Positions 37,344 through 49,300 of a stretch of 64,000 bases of DNA are shown here, in pieces. Below the pieces are notes generated by a model. That model searched no databases. It was not told the DNA's origin and was given only the letters and a program-made list of their open reading frames with translations. Source of the stretch: Molanna angustata (Eukaryota > Arthropoda > Insecta > Trichoptera > Molannidae); NCBI GenBank assembly GCA_963576475.1, contig OY754969.1, forward strand, positions 30,299,226 to 30,363,225. Direction: 5' to 3'. The position numbers were made by a program, and so were the translations under genes. The stretch's first letter is position 1. Every line of letters begins with the position of its first letter.

Positions 37344-37964
37344 CTATTTTAAACAACTTATCGAGTTCAATATTCTTAAAATAATCATCAAACTCTTTAG
37401 ATTATCACATTGTTCTTTTATTATAAGTTAAATAAATTGAATGTAGGTATAATTATGAACATTGCACTATATTAACAATGAAACTTTGAAATTATTTGTA
37501 GATTATTATTATTCAAGTATTAATAGCATAATTAGTGTATTATAGTAATATTAAAAATACTAATGAATATTTTCTATTTTGAACTCGGAAAAATATTAAT
37601 TATAGAGTAAAAATAATATATTATAATTGGAACATGTTGACTCGGGTTTTCTGTTATGATTTCCATTAGAGTTTTTGAATTATTTTAGACATTTCTCTTT
37701 TTCCTAGTAAAAAAATGGATTAGTTGTGCTGGTCGCAAAGAAATACTCTGAATTTTAAATTGATATGTATCTTATCCATGAAGGTATAATACTAATCTCA
37801 TCCCTATATTATGCATTTATATATAATGTACATATTTGTTTTGACATATAAATAAGAGAACGTAACTTAGATTACTTTTATGTATGTACGTAAACTTTTC
37901 TCTTTCTCAACTTTATCCATGATTAATCACAGATATAAGTGAATACCATAGGTTTTTATTATAA

Positions 37965-38257
37965 TATACAAGATGTCGTAGTTAGCAAATTTTGTATGAA
38001 TCCAAGTGAGTCATTTTTCCGGGGGATTTTTGACGTTTTGGTTCCAGACCACATCGTTTTTCTATAGAAAATAACGACTAATGTGAATTGTTTTCGGATT
38101 TATTTGTCTAAAAAAACATTTTAATTACCAAGGTTTAAAGAACAATTATCTAGGATGTGTTGAAATGTAAGGAAAACTGAAATAAGTTGCCAACCAAAAC
38201 GTCAAACGCGCGATATTCCATGACTGACTTTTTGTACGAAGTACTACATCTAGTATA
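37965..38257. mobile_element. Inverted-repeat MITE, mariner-like TA ends
   Basis: Left TATACAAGATGTCGTAGTTA and right GTACTACATCTAGTATA are inverted. Inner blocks GAGTCATTTTTC...GACGTTTTGGTT and AACCAAAACGTCAAAC, with GACTGACTTTTTG, continue the relationship. About 290 bp, no ORF. Confidence 0.78.
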
Positions 38258-39836
38258 TTATAGTTAAAAATCCTTTATTTCTCCAAGTAAAAATCTATGG
38301 TGAATACTTACATTTATATCACAACCTGTGTTCATTTTAATAATTATTTCTGGTAAATATTTTTATAATCCTTTTAATGATGTCAAATATATCAATCGTC
38401 CAGTTTAGTTTATTACTTTATTATATTAGTCTCCACTCTCAACTTTATATAGCTCGAAACTCATATTTACTCCTCTAAGCTCAAAACTCTTATAATAAGA
38501 AAAATTATTTTATACCTATCTTTTTTCTTTTCCTTATCTTATCTTCTTTGGTTTCAATCTTAAGAATTGGTTGGCAGCAAAGGGATACATCTCTTCCTCA
38601 ACTCCGTCTTCAGGGGAATGCCATCTGCCAGTTTTTTCCTCAACCGTTCCTTCCAAGATTATGTGTAGATGATCCTACACATGCTATGGAGAGCATATAA
38701 CATATGATAATATCTTCAATGTCTAAACTAAAATTATGAAAAAATTATATTTAATTTTAATCTTCAATGTCGGTTGTCTGCCACCCTTGGTGTTTCTTAT
38801 ATGTATAAAACCCTTGGATTGTCAAAGACTGCCTACTGAGCCTTCTAAAACGTATTTAATTGAATAAAGTGTTTCCAGAATCAATTCATACCCAAGGCAT
38901 CCTAAACATACATCCCTACAAAGACCATCGCCATTTCTTTATTGTATTTTGGTAAATTTGGCTATCACATGTTCATACTTCTGACAAATTATTATCATTG
39001 TCTATTTTCAAAACTTGCGAATGAAGAAATTTTTTGACTTTTGTGCATAAAGGCTCGCATGTAGCATGTCGTCAATTTGAAGGCAACATTCAATTTAATT
39101 GACGCATATTGTAAATAAATTTCAGCTTTTTGCACTCCTTCTCCGTGTATACTTTAACTATGCCAAATCTTACACTCCCCCATCAGTGTAGTTTGCTGAA
39201 AAAGGGGTACAAAGTTTTCCCTTAAATATCTGAAAGTTTAAAAAATTTAATCCATATTTCCAATATTATGAATAACAAATAATGCTCTTAGATTTGACTA
39301 CATAGAATGGAATTTGTAATTCTTTTACTATGTAGAATTCAAACACTTTACTACTAAAATGGACGATTGATATTATATACTGATATGGGACCAGAATTCA
39401 AGAATTTAAGCACATTTTAGATTTTATTTGCACCATTTTAATCAACTTAAAATTAGTGTTTTTTTTACATGTTTTTATATACAAATAAAAGTTGCCATTT
39501 TATAATTTATTCCTTGAAAAATTGTTGCCATATATTTTTAATTAGCGTTACACTTTATCAATTAGTTAGTCTTGTTTGGTTGTTTTATATAGCCACATAT
39601 TATTATGTTATAAAAAAAGTTGCCATAGATTTTCTTCTGTGAATATTTTATATTAATTTTATTACTAACATTACAATAATTATATTACTTTTATTTGGAT
39701 TTCAAGTATACATGAAATTAATTTTATCATGCCGAACAATGTTGAAATAAATGTGAAATTTAAAGTTTATTTTTTTACTATGATCAACTTTCCCTAACAA
39801 ATACATTTCTGAAATTTCTTTTGATTTTATTTTTAG
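38258..39836. other. Unassigned AT-rich DNA before the candidate exon at 39837
   Basis: No coding or repeat signature recognised. If the exon at 39837 is real, this would be intron. Confidence 0.5.
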
Positions 39837-39968
39837 GCTAACATCCACATAGGGGCAGCGGACAGATCGGATTTTCGTCTCCTAATAACAATGATAGCAT
39901 TAATGCACTCACTCTTTACAATGCCGTTCGATCAGTGTAAGCACTATTATGAATTCCTATACAAATAA
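39837..39968 (+). CDS. Possible terminal exon of an unidentified gene
   Basis: After a good acceptor (TTTATTTTTAG|GC), a phase-0 reading frame encodes 43 residues, starting ANIHIGAADRSDFRLLITMI and ending QCKHYYEFLYK, then TAA. The segment is richer in G and C than the flanking DNA, which marks it out as exon-like. I do not recognise the protein. It cannot be an alternative GCP2 end: in the phase required after 28210 it reads a stop after four codons. Partner exons upstream were not identified, so it may belong to a gene whose other exons are small, or be a fragment. An internal exon ending at the GTGTAAG near 39939 is also possible. Confidence 0.4.
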   Translation, partial: ANIHIGAADRSDFRLLITMIALMHSLFTMPFDQCKHYYEFLYK

Positions 39969-40084
39969 TACTTAAATACATCTAATGAGCTGCATCCAAT
40001 CGCTAAACCTTACAAAGTAAAATATGTTTACTATAGCAAATAAATAAATCTAAAAAAACTTCTTTTAAAATGGTAAGTAGACAT

Positions 40085-40300
40085 AACATCCCATCACAGC
40101 ATATTCCACATTGTGAGGTAACCAGCAATAGGTGTAGGGGTGTGCATTACCTTATAAAAGGAAGCACGACACATGTGTGTATATTATACTTAGACACCAG
40201 TCTCGTCTCACCTAAAAAGGCACTACATTCAGAATATGAGATATCATTTTTTGCCTGTTGTTATTTTCAATTATCCGGCTCTAATCAGATAAAGTAGATA
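40085..40300 (+). repeat. Dispersed repeat R, copy 1
   Basis: ATCACAGCATATTCCACATT, GGGTGTGCATTACCTTATAA, CACCAGTCTCGTCTCACCTA and AAAAAGGCACTACATTCAGA are shared in the same order with 45172-45400. Identity as a LINE 3' end is possible (ATACCATCACGGC-type edge) but unproven. Confidence 0.82.
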
Positions 40301-41334
40301 ATGAATCTTAATACAATCAAATATAGGATTGCAGGCGTTATACAGTAGCATGTAAGCCATACATACTTATATGTCTGGCGAGACTATGTGAATTCAGCGA
40401 AGAAGTATCAGGAAAAAAGTTTAATCGCCACAGACCAATAATTTACATGCACGACAAAAGCAAAATTTCTTGGTACACATTGCCATTAAAATTTGGTGGC
40501 AATCAATATAACGTATTTAAATATTTTCCGGATGGTTCGGAATGAAAATTGAAACCGTACTCAACATTAATATCAAAAACTACATATTGTTTACAAAGGG
40601 ATTTAAATTTCAAAAAGCAAAACTTTTACTGCTATATAAATGTGTCATTGATATCCCATTTATATTTAAACACTGAATAATATATGCTTGGTATACCCAC
40701 CGTTCCACTTCATTTGATGTACCCCTGGCCTAAAGACTAATTATGTGCTCTGTATATTCTTTACTCTGTGATAATCATCATATGTGTATATTTTCATGTG
40801 AATTTTCATATGAATATTTTTTGACAACACAAATTATACAATTCGTACATCTCGCATGAAGTATAAAAAATGCATGATGAGTATTGATGTGCTTCATACA
40901 TTATTACTAAATGATCATATTATGGTTGTATAACCTTTGACTTCAAATATATACGATAATCTTGACCTCTAATATAAATGTTTTTGTGAAGATAGAGGTC
41001 ATTCATTTAAATAAAATTATGGTCATCAATTATGGAGCAGGAATACAAAATCTTGTTACCGATAAATTGGTCAAACAATTGGAAAGACTGCTTTTCAGTC
41101 ATTGAACTCACAAATTTGGAATATACATATATCAGATTTACATATCTTCAATTATATTTGTAATTTGACCATGTTCAGATTCTTGTCCCAGAGCATATTT
41201 TGAAATAACCCCAACTGTATTTACCTGATGCTGATATTCAATAATAAAATAAATAAAATGTCATAATATTATTATGTTGCACTGCAGTTTTGTATATACG
41301 AATACCCTTCAATGCATTGCTTTCATCTTCCCAT

Positions 41335-41520
41335 CAGATCTTTCTCGTCTAGTAATGGACATTCCCCTTGAGACCTCTTCAGCTCCCTATCCTGGGAAGA
41401 CTGCAGTATGCAATTGCCTCCAGCCACTTGACTTATGCCATCGGACCACTTAGCCTGATGTCTTGCAACACTCCTTTTCTTGGTAGTGTGTGTTGTGTTC
41501 CACCATTTATCTTTGTTTGC
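41335..41520 (-). pseudogene. LINE C-terminal fragment (weak)
   Basis: Minus strand INGGTQHTLPRKGVLQDIRL with SGPMA and VKWLEAIAYCSLPRIGS matches loosely the RxVGRPxxRWxDDL...W..LGEAY end of some lepidopteran LINE proteins. It directly adjoins, in opposite orientation, the PD-(D/E)XK-like fragment. Confidence 0.45.
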
Positions 41521-41639
41521 CTAACTAATAGGAATAATTCGATTTTTAAGGCAGACAATTTATTTATGATTTCATGTTTTCTTCTGAAAAATATTTGCAA
41601 AATAATAAGTATAATTATAAATTTTATAATTATATGTAT

Positions 41640-42520
41640 TATTTTATTGCACAAGATGCAAACAATGAATACGTACTTCATGCGTTGAACTTGCAAGTTA
41701 AAAACGATTGGTTGTCCTTGGGGGAATTTTGTATTCCTCCAGCACTGGGATGGAAACAGATGATACATGGATGGTCATCTGAGATGCTGAAGTTCTATCT
41801 AAACTCTATACAGGGTACGCTCCCAGACCCGAGTAACTTGAAAAGATGGAATATAATGGACAAAAAGTTAGACCTATAACAAAGAAATTAATATCAATAA
41901 TTGGGAAGTCCGATGACTGGAATATCCTAATGGATATGAGAACAGAGAGATATAACCTTCCAAAGGAGATCTGCATCTCGTCTCTTAGGCCTGACTTGAC
42001 AATTTACTCTCTTTCATTGAAAAGAGTTATTTATGTGGAACTGACTGTTCCATGGGACACAAATATTCCAAAAGACCACCAATACAAACTAAACAAGTAC
42101 AAGGAACTGGTAGATAGAACAGTTCAAAATGGCTTTAGCACAAGTATATATGCTGTAGAGGTGGGGGCGAGAGGCCTGCCCGTAACATCTTTATATTCCT
42201 ACTTTAAAGACCTGGGTCTCCCAAGAGGTAAAATAAAAGAACTTTTGGATAGGGTGGTAAAAGCAGCATTATCCGCATCCTATTGGATTTGGTTGCGCAG
42301 GGGAGTGGAGTATCAGTCGGAGATTGGTGGGTGAGTGGAGAGCGTGACTTGAGTCATAAAGGGGCCCCTTAATCCCGCATACATGGTCGCAAGCCCATGT
42401 GGCTCGCCTGTTCTGACTGGTACTCTGGTCGCCTGTGCTCGTGGGCCTGGATTCGTGAATCCAGTGAAGCCACGATTGCCTTTCTCTTTTGTATCTAAAA
42501 CAATATTCATTTACCAAACA
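41640..42520 (+). pseudogene. LINE C-terminal domain with PD-(D/E)XK-like motif, copy 1
   Basis: Frame 1 gives LNLQVKNDWLSLGEFCIPPA and GWKQMIHGWSSEMLKFYLNS. Frame 2 (41846-42334) gives DDWNILMDMRTERYNLPKEI, SSLRPDLTIYSLSLKRVIYV, ELTVPWDTNIPKDHQYKLNK, YKELVD and AVEVGARGLPVTSLYSYFKD, ending WIWLRRG. The RPD...ELTVPW spacing fits a PD-(D/E)XK nuclease core (D, then ExT/K). The block occurs at the C terminus of many R2-like or unclassified animal RT proteins. The zinc-knuckle segment expected between the two parts seems deleted. The 3' UTR runs to about 42520 (ATGGTCGCAAGCCCATGTGG, GAATCCAGTGAAGCCACGAT). Confidence 0.72.
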
Positions 42521-42559
42521 ACCTCTTTTTTCAATTATCTACCATTACTTTAATAATGA

Positions 42560-43170
42560 CCTACAACAAAGAAATTAGTATCAATAATAAGGAAGTCAGA
42601 TGACTGGAATATCCTGATGGATACGAAAGCGGAGACATATACCCTTCCAAAGGAGATCTGCATCTCATCTCTTGGGCCTGACGACAATATACTCACTTTC
42701 ATTGGAAAGAGTTATTTATGTGGAGCTGGCTGTTCCATGGGACACAAATGTTCCAAAAGACCACCGATAGGTACAAGCTAAGCAAGTACAAGGAACTGGT
42801 AGACAAAACGGCTCAAAATGGCTTTAGCACAAATATATATGCTGTAGAGGTGGGGGCGAGAGGACTGCCCACAAAGTCTTTATATTTCTACTTTAAGGAC
42901 CTATGTAGGTCTCCCTAGGGGTAAAATAAAAGAACTTCTGGATCGGTTGATAAAAATAGCATTGTCCGCATCTTATTGGATTTGGTTGGGCAGAGGAATA
43001 GAGTTAGTCGGAGGTTGGTGGATGAGCGTGACTCTAGTCATAAAGGGGGCGCTTTAAGCTCACATACATGGTCGCAAGCCCTTGTGGCTCACCTATTCTG
43101 ACTGGTACTCTGGTCGCCTGAATTTTGTGAATCCAGTGAAGCCACAATTGCTTTTCTCTTTTGTATGTTA
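42560..43170 (+). pseudogene. LINE C-terminal PD-(D/E)XK-like domain, tandem copy 2
   Basis: ACAAAGAAATTAGTATCAAT, GATGACTGGAATATCCTGAT and CTGACGACAATATACTCACT align with copy 1, with frameshifts. The frame at 42718-42918 reads RYKLSKYKELVDKTAQNGFS and YAVEVGARGLPTKSLYFYFK. Its 3' UTR repeats ATGGTCGCAAGCCCTTGTGG and GAATCCAGTGAAGCCACAAT. About 85% alike by eye. Confidence 0.75.
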
Positions 43171-43341
43171 TTTTATATAGGTATTTTGATGGAAGATTGG
43201 AGAAGGATATGAAGGTAATGGAAACAAAAAGAATAAATGGTGCATTAATAGCAATTATGGCTGACGTAATTATTTCAAACCCAATAAAGCTCGCTGTGCA
43301 CAACGCAGTTCCAACAATAATGTATGCAAGTGAGACATGCA

Positions 43342-43602
43342 GGGCTACTCATGAAGTTGATCAACATAAGTTTAAGATTAGCTTCAGACTTTAGAAATCT
43401 TTGAGCTTCAAATTAATTAAATACTTGTATAAATTTATACAAAAATTAATAACCATTTCATACTAAACGTTGATATTAACAATTTTTTATGATTAAATGT
43501 AGAGAAAGATCAAAATAAAATTATGATCGAGTACTGATTTATACATTTTTAAGATTAAGACAAGATAAGCATATATAAAGAATGTGTCATGAGTAGCACC
43601 CC
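43342..43602 (+). mobile_element. MITE family D, copy 2, inserted in a LINE
   Basis: Termini GGGCTACTCATGA and TCATGAGTAGCACCCC. Interior nearly identical to 9496-9750. It splits a LINE protein between YASETC and DIRRECKIERDIVRRM, so it arrived after the LINE. Confidence 0.88.
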
Positions 43603-43837
43603 TTGACATGGCTCAGACGCTATATGATATGATAAAAAATCAGGATATCAGAAGAGAATGTAAGATTGAAAGAGATATTGTGCGTAGAATGAAGATCAAT
43701 GCTTTGCGATGATTCGGACATGTAGAGAGAATGAACGATGAATGTCTAACAAAGAATGTATACAAGGCTAAAAAGAGTGCAATGAGAAGTAGGAGCCGAC
43801 AGATAAAGAGTTGGCTTGATCATATAAATGAGATTTT

Positions 43838-44011
43838 TTTTTAAAATGAATATGTCCTTGTTAAACAAGTACATATACATCTTCCTACGTTCCCTAAAAT
43901 AAGCAAATAAATGCTTGTGCTATAGGTGAACGAAATCGGTCGAGGCAGGATTCGAACTCGCGATCACTGGATTACTAGCCCAGCGCGCTAACCGCTCTGC
44001 CATCGACCCAT
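43838..44011 (-). mobile_element. tRNA-derived SINE, family C, copy 3, inserted in a LINE remnant
   Basis: Head and body as in copy 1, with an A-rich tail at 43834-43845 on the minus strand. The LINE reading WLDHINE stops at its left edge and resumes as KMGTYKVRIRRCM at its right edge, so the SINE is the later event. Confidence 0.88.
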
Positions 44012-44403
44012 CTTCATTTTGAAAGATGGGAACATACAAAGTCAGAATAAGAAGATGTATGATACAATGTATGGATATAATGAGGCAAAACATGAATGTC
44101 AAGATAAAATAATCTGGCGTTCGGTTTCTCTCTGCCTACCCCAAATAGGGAAACTGCGTGATGGTATGGTAGATGACGGATTTTCAAGGTAGGGCGAACT
44201 TTTGGCGCTGAAAGCTTCAGGTCCGGCTCTGTTTGTATCAAAAAGTTATAAATACAAATGTAAGTATAGATTCCACCAAACTTCTTGATACCTATATTAA
44301 CTTTTCTGTAGAAAGTCGACGAGAGACGGAATCGTTTTGGTTGTTTACACATAATGAATGCAATATTGATGACAATACGAGGCATGCTATCAAAACAGTT
44401 CTC

Positions 44404-44725
44404 TACATTTAGCATTGTAATGTTCGCGCCTAGTGTGGTAACAATGTGGAAACAGTTACCACACATTGTGTGCAGATTTAAATATTCTGGTAACAATGTT
44501 TCCACACTGTTACCAGTGTTACCACACAGTTACTACACTTTTTTCTCAAAGTGTACATTAGTCACAAACTAGTCGTAAACTAGTCGCAAAGTGTATATAA
44601 TGAAAGTGTACACAAATGTGTAGACTTTGTGTCTACACTGTGTCGACAAAAAGTTACCGAATTTTTTTCGGTCGCCATGTGTAGTAACTGTTACCACACT
44701 TTCAGAAACTTCGACTACTTGTGAC
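44404..44725. repeat. Cluster of short inverted/direct motifs (GTTACCACAC, GTGTACA, ACTAGTCG)
   Basis: GTTACCACAC or its complement occurs at 44433 (complement), 44455, 44518 and 44690, with partial copies at 44489 (GGTAACA) and 44509 (GTTACC). AAACTAGTCG repeats in tandem at about 44567-44590, and AGTGTACA/GTGTAGAC variants fill the rest. Several strong hairpins are possible. I assign no function. Confidence 0.7.
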
Positions 44726-45171
44726 TACTTAGAAAATTCTGCGACCGGAATTGGCTATATGGGGGGCCTTTTTGCCGTGGAGGGTAGCGGTTTGTACATA
44801 TACCAACCAAGCAAAAAGACAAAAAAATTGCGATCTGCGCACCCACGTGACGGGTTCAAGTTGTTTAATGATAACTATCTATATAACATACCTACAATAG
44901 GTATTAGATATAATGTATCATAAACAAACATCCACGTGGTTGTGAACATAAATTTCCTTAAATTAATAGAAATTCAAACTTAATTCATACAAAAAATCAG
45001 GGCCGGATCCACCATAGGTTTAAATGGAACAGTAGAGCCAGGCACAAATCAGGGGCACCAAATATAACGAAAAATCTAAAAGAATAAGAAAAAAGAAAGA
45101 AAAAAAATTGAAATTTAAAATTGTTTAGTCGGTACAATAGTACCTACCTATCATTCATTCATTCATTCATT

Positions 45172-45400
45172 CATACCATCACGGCATATCCCACAATGTG
45201 GGGTAACCAGCGAAAGGTGTGCGGGTGTGCATTACCTTATAAAAGGGAGCACAACACATATGTGTATACCCACACACCAGTCTCGTCTCACCTAAAAAGG
45301 CACTACATTCAGAATGGGTGGTGAACCTCATTGCTGAACTATGTCAGATGTTATTGTTGCCTTTTGTATTTTCGATTACCCGGCTCTTACGGGACACTCG
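45172..45400 (+). repeat. Dispersed repeat R, copy 2, beginning in an (ATTC)n tract
   Basis: Same blocks as 40085-40300. The left edge is an (ATTC)n run at 45152-45173 followed by ATACCATCACGGCATATCCC, the reverse of the GATGGTATG-type tail that ends several LINEs here. Confidence 0.83.
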
Positions 45401-45537
45401 AAAACAGTAATAGAAAAGAGTGAAAGCACTATTCTAAGCCGGTGCCTCACAGCTAACTACCTATCACTAACAAAAAATATACAAAAATGATAAAGGACTT
45501 GAAAGGGACTTATATGACATATATTTGCACATGCTTC

Positions 45538-45695
45538 GTCAACCTTCGTGACTCTTTTGATTAGATAGTTCGATTCCCGATGGAGACACAGTTTTTAGTT
45601 GGATCTGTGAGGTATCATAAGTCTCCAAAACGTGTAAATGGGTGCATGTTAAAAATATTTAATATAGTACCTGTTAGTTACCCTAAAAGCAATAT
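45538..45695 (+). mobile_element. SINE family B, internally deleted copy
   Basis: CAACCTTCGTGACTCTTTTG, then directly GTTCGATTCCCGATGGAGAC, GGATCTGTGAGGTATCATAA and GGGTGCATGTTAAAAATATT with TACCTGTTAGTTACC. The region between box A and box B is mostly missing. Confidence 0.8.
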
Positions 45696-46351
45696 ACGAA
45701 TATGGTTTTTAATGAAAAATTTTAAGTACTTACCTACTTTATAAATCTCTGCACAATACGAATAACAGGTAGTTTTATGGTATTAATAAAAGATAAGCTA
45801 TTCAACTGTCCCTGCAGATTTGGCTCTATTAATAATCACATATATTATTATGATTTAATGATATTTAGAATAAATAAATGAATAGGTAATATATCTGCGA
45901 CAAGCTGCAGAAGTAGGTAAACATGCGTTGAGTCAGCGATACGGCATTGGATCCAGGTGTAATGTTCATAACCATATTTGGAGAGCAAAAGGTAGAACAA
46001 GGACTGAAAGATCTCTCTCAATACATACTTACATAGGTATAATAATTAATAATATATTATTATCACGTATTTATCTACCTGAGGCCTGCCTAACTATAAC
46101 AGACGGAAATATACCTATATATATACATAATGTATAACATAATATCATCTTCATCTATACGCACTCAGTAGGTATCTATTAATTTATTGTGTGTTTATGG
46201 TTATCTAAGCATTTCAATCATTTTCAAATAATACATGTACGCGGAAAAATCAAAACATCTCGCATACGACAATATATCGCTTGATATTCCTTAACGCGGA
46301 TCACAGATTATACGTATGTTAGGTACCTACCTACCTACATACCACAGAATA

Positions 46352-49300
46352 GGACATACCACAGACACGGAAGGAGCCTCCCCGTAGATTGCGCTATACC
46401 AAATAGAGCTATCGGGCGTCCCTGGAAACGACACCATGTCGGCCAATCCTTCCACCACCGGAGAATCAAAATCAAAAGAACCAAAGGCGATAAAAATCAC
46501 ACAAAGGCCTTTGTCAAGGCCAACCCTAACGACAATCTCAATAAATATTGAGGGCTTATCATCTAACAAAGAGACACTAATCTCCGAAATATGTAAAAAA
46601 CACAATTGTGACGTCCTGTTACTACAGGAAACCCATAGGGGATTAACTAGAAATAGACCTTGTATTGAGGGGATGAAATTGATCCTGGAACGACCACATG
46701 ATAAATATGGGAGTGCGATTTTCACAAGAAATGACATTGACATAACATCGGTATCCCTTACGTCTGAGAACGACATAGTGGTTCTAACGGCAGAGATTAA
46801 CAATTTCACTGTCACGTCAGTCTACAAACCTTCATTGGTAGAGTTCAGCCTCAGGGAACCCAATAATTTTGCATCACAACCAATGAAACTTGTGATGGGC
46901 GATTTCAACTGCCACAGCACCGCCTGGGGCTATTCAGAAACTGATGAAAATGGCGAGGGACTGGAAGCCTGGGCGGAAAAGACCAGCCTTAAACTGATCC
47001 ACGACCCCAAACAACCACCATCTTTCAATAGCGGTCGATGGCGTAGAGGTTACAACCCGGACACTGTTTGGATCAGTGACAGAATAAGTCATCAGTCAGC
47101 AAAGCTGGTTCTACCACCGATACCAAGAACGCAACACAGACCCATCATGTGCCTAATTTCCGCGGCAATTCGACCAGAGTTCGTACCTTTCAAAAGGAGA
47201 TTCAACTACAAAAAAGGAAAATGGGAGGATTTCTCCAAGGATCTTGATCAGGCAGTTGTACAACTGAAACCTGGTCCCGAATCATATGATGACTTTGTGT
47301 CATTGGTTAAAAAGATCTCAAGAAGACACATACCCAGAGGCTGCCGCACGGAATACGTGGCTGGCCTTAATAACGATTCCAAAAAACTACTTAAGAAATA
47401 CCAGAACCTGTATGAGAGAGATCCTTTCTCGGAAGAAACCATACAGGCCGGAGAAGCTGTACTACAGGCTGTCTCAGAGTCCAGAACAGACAGATGGTGT
47501 AAACTTTTATCAGACCTGGACATGAAACAAAATAGTCGGCGCGCCTGGAAGCTGATAAAAAACCTTGATAATGACCCCACAGCACAAATGGCCGCCCTGA
47601 ACGAGGTTACACCAGACCAAATAGCCCACCAAATCTTACTGAATGGTAAAGCTTCCGGAAAGATGGAAAGGGGCACGCCTCTCCCAACCGACGTTGGTGA
47701 AGGTAGTGTCCTCGACCCCCCCTTTACTATTGAGGAGCTTAAAATTTCAATACAGCAGATGAAGGACAATAAGGCAGCGGGTTTGGATGACATTCGTACT
47801 GAGCAGATTAAAAAATTTGGTCAACCAACCTTAAAGTGGATCACTCAGATGATGAACCAGTGCGTCATTTCTAACCAAATCCCCAAAATATGGAGAAAGT
47901 CGAAGATCATTGCCCTCCTTAAACCAGGAAAAGAGCCGACGGACCCCAAGAGCTATAGACCAATTTCACTACTATGCCACCTATTTAAGGTAATGGAGAG
48001 ATTGGTCCTCAACCGCGCTTTTGGACTGGTGGAGAATAAGATCATCCCTGAACAGGCAGGGTTCATGCCCGGAAAGTCTTGCAGCGGCCAGGTCCTCAAC
48101 CTCACCCAACATATCGAAGATGGTTATGAGAAGAAGCAAATAACTGGTGTTGCATACATAGACCTCTCCGCAGCATATGATACCGTCAATCACCGAACTC
48201 TAATGCACAAGATGTACAACATTACCGGAGACCTTCGACTTACCAGGCTTATAGAATGCTTCCTCCAAAATAGACGGTATTGCGTCACCCTTCAGTCCAG
48301 AAAGAGCCGCTGGAGAAACCAAAAAAATGGTCTCCCCCAAGGAAGCGTACTTGCACCGGTACTATACAACATATATACAAATGACCAGCCTGTAAACCCC
48401 TACACCAGACTATTTATATATGCGGATGACACGGCGGTGGCAGCCCAGGGCGCGACCTTCGAGGAAGTGGAGAGAAAGCTGTCAACTGCCCTTGAAGAAC
48501 TATCCCAGTTTTATAGCAAAAATCACCTGAGACCCAATCCTTCCAAAACACAGGTGTGCGCCTACCACCTTAAAAACAGGGATGCAACGAGGAAGCTAAA
48601 GGTCATGTGGCAGAATCAGATGCTGGAGCACTGTGACTCCCCAAAGTACCTTGGTATCCGTTTGGACCGCTCCCTGACCTTTCGACAACACTGTCAGGAG
48701 GTGGGGAAGAAGGTCAACACAAGAAACGGCATCATTCGGAAACTAACAAATACCAAATGGGGGGCACAACCTCATGTCCTCCGCACCTCGACTCTAGCGC
48801 TGTGCTTCTCGGCGGCAGAATACGCTGCACCTGTATGGTACAACTCCGTGCATACGAAGAATGTTGACGTGGCCGTGAACGATGCGGTTCGCACCGTGAC
48901 CGGATGCCTTAAGCCGACACCAATCAGCGAGATCTACCCAATCGTGGGTATCGCCCCTCCCACAATCAGAAGACAGGTCGCAGCTGAGACGGAGCGAATG
49001 AAGCAACTTCTCGACCAAAGACATCCCATGTACGGCCGTGAGGCCCGACAATACCGGCTGAAGTCAAGAAGAGGCTTTGTGGAAACAACAGCCGCGCTGC
49101 CTGGCCCGCCAGAGGCGCGCCGGATTGAGCTGTGGCAAGAAAGTTTCGCTGACCCCGCGCATGTCATACCGAAGGAAGAGATGGCCGCTGGACACAACCT
49201 GCCATACCCCACTTGGAGAGCACTAAATAGATTGAGAACTGGGGTGTCGCGCTGCAATAGTAACCTCAAAAAATGGGGCTACAAGGAGGACGATACCTGC

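Larger units (their letters stand above)
43161..44175 (+). pseudogene. LINE 3' end (same type as 5480-6150) carrying two later insertions
   Basis: LEKDMKVMETKRINGALIAI and LAVHNAVPTIMYASETC are interrupted by a MITE (43342-43602), then DIRRECKIERDIVRRMKINA, FGHVERMNDECLTKNVYKAK and KSWLDHINE are interrupted by a SINE (43838-44011), then KMGTYKVRIRRCMIQCMDIM and SAYPK with the tail GCGTGATGGTATGGTA. Removing both insertions restores a normal LINE C-terminal order; internal stops remain. Confidence 0.85.

Noticed and set aside
46327..49269. Antisense open frames of 64-181 codons over the LINE
   Set aside because: Shadows of the 999-codon EN/RT frame on the + strand.
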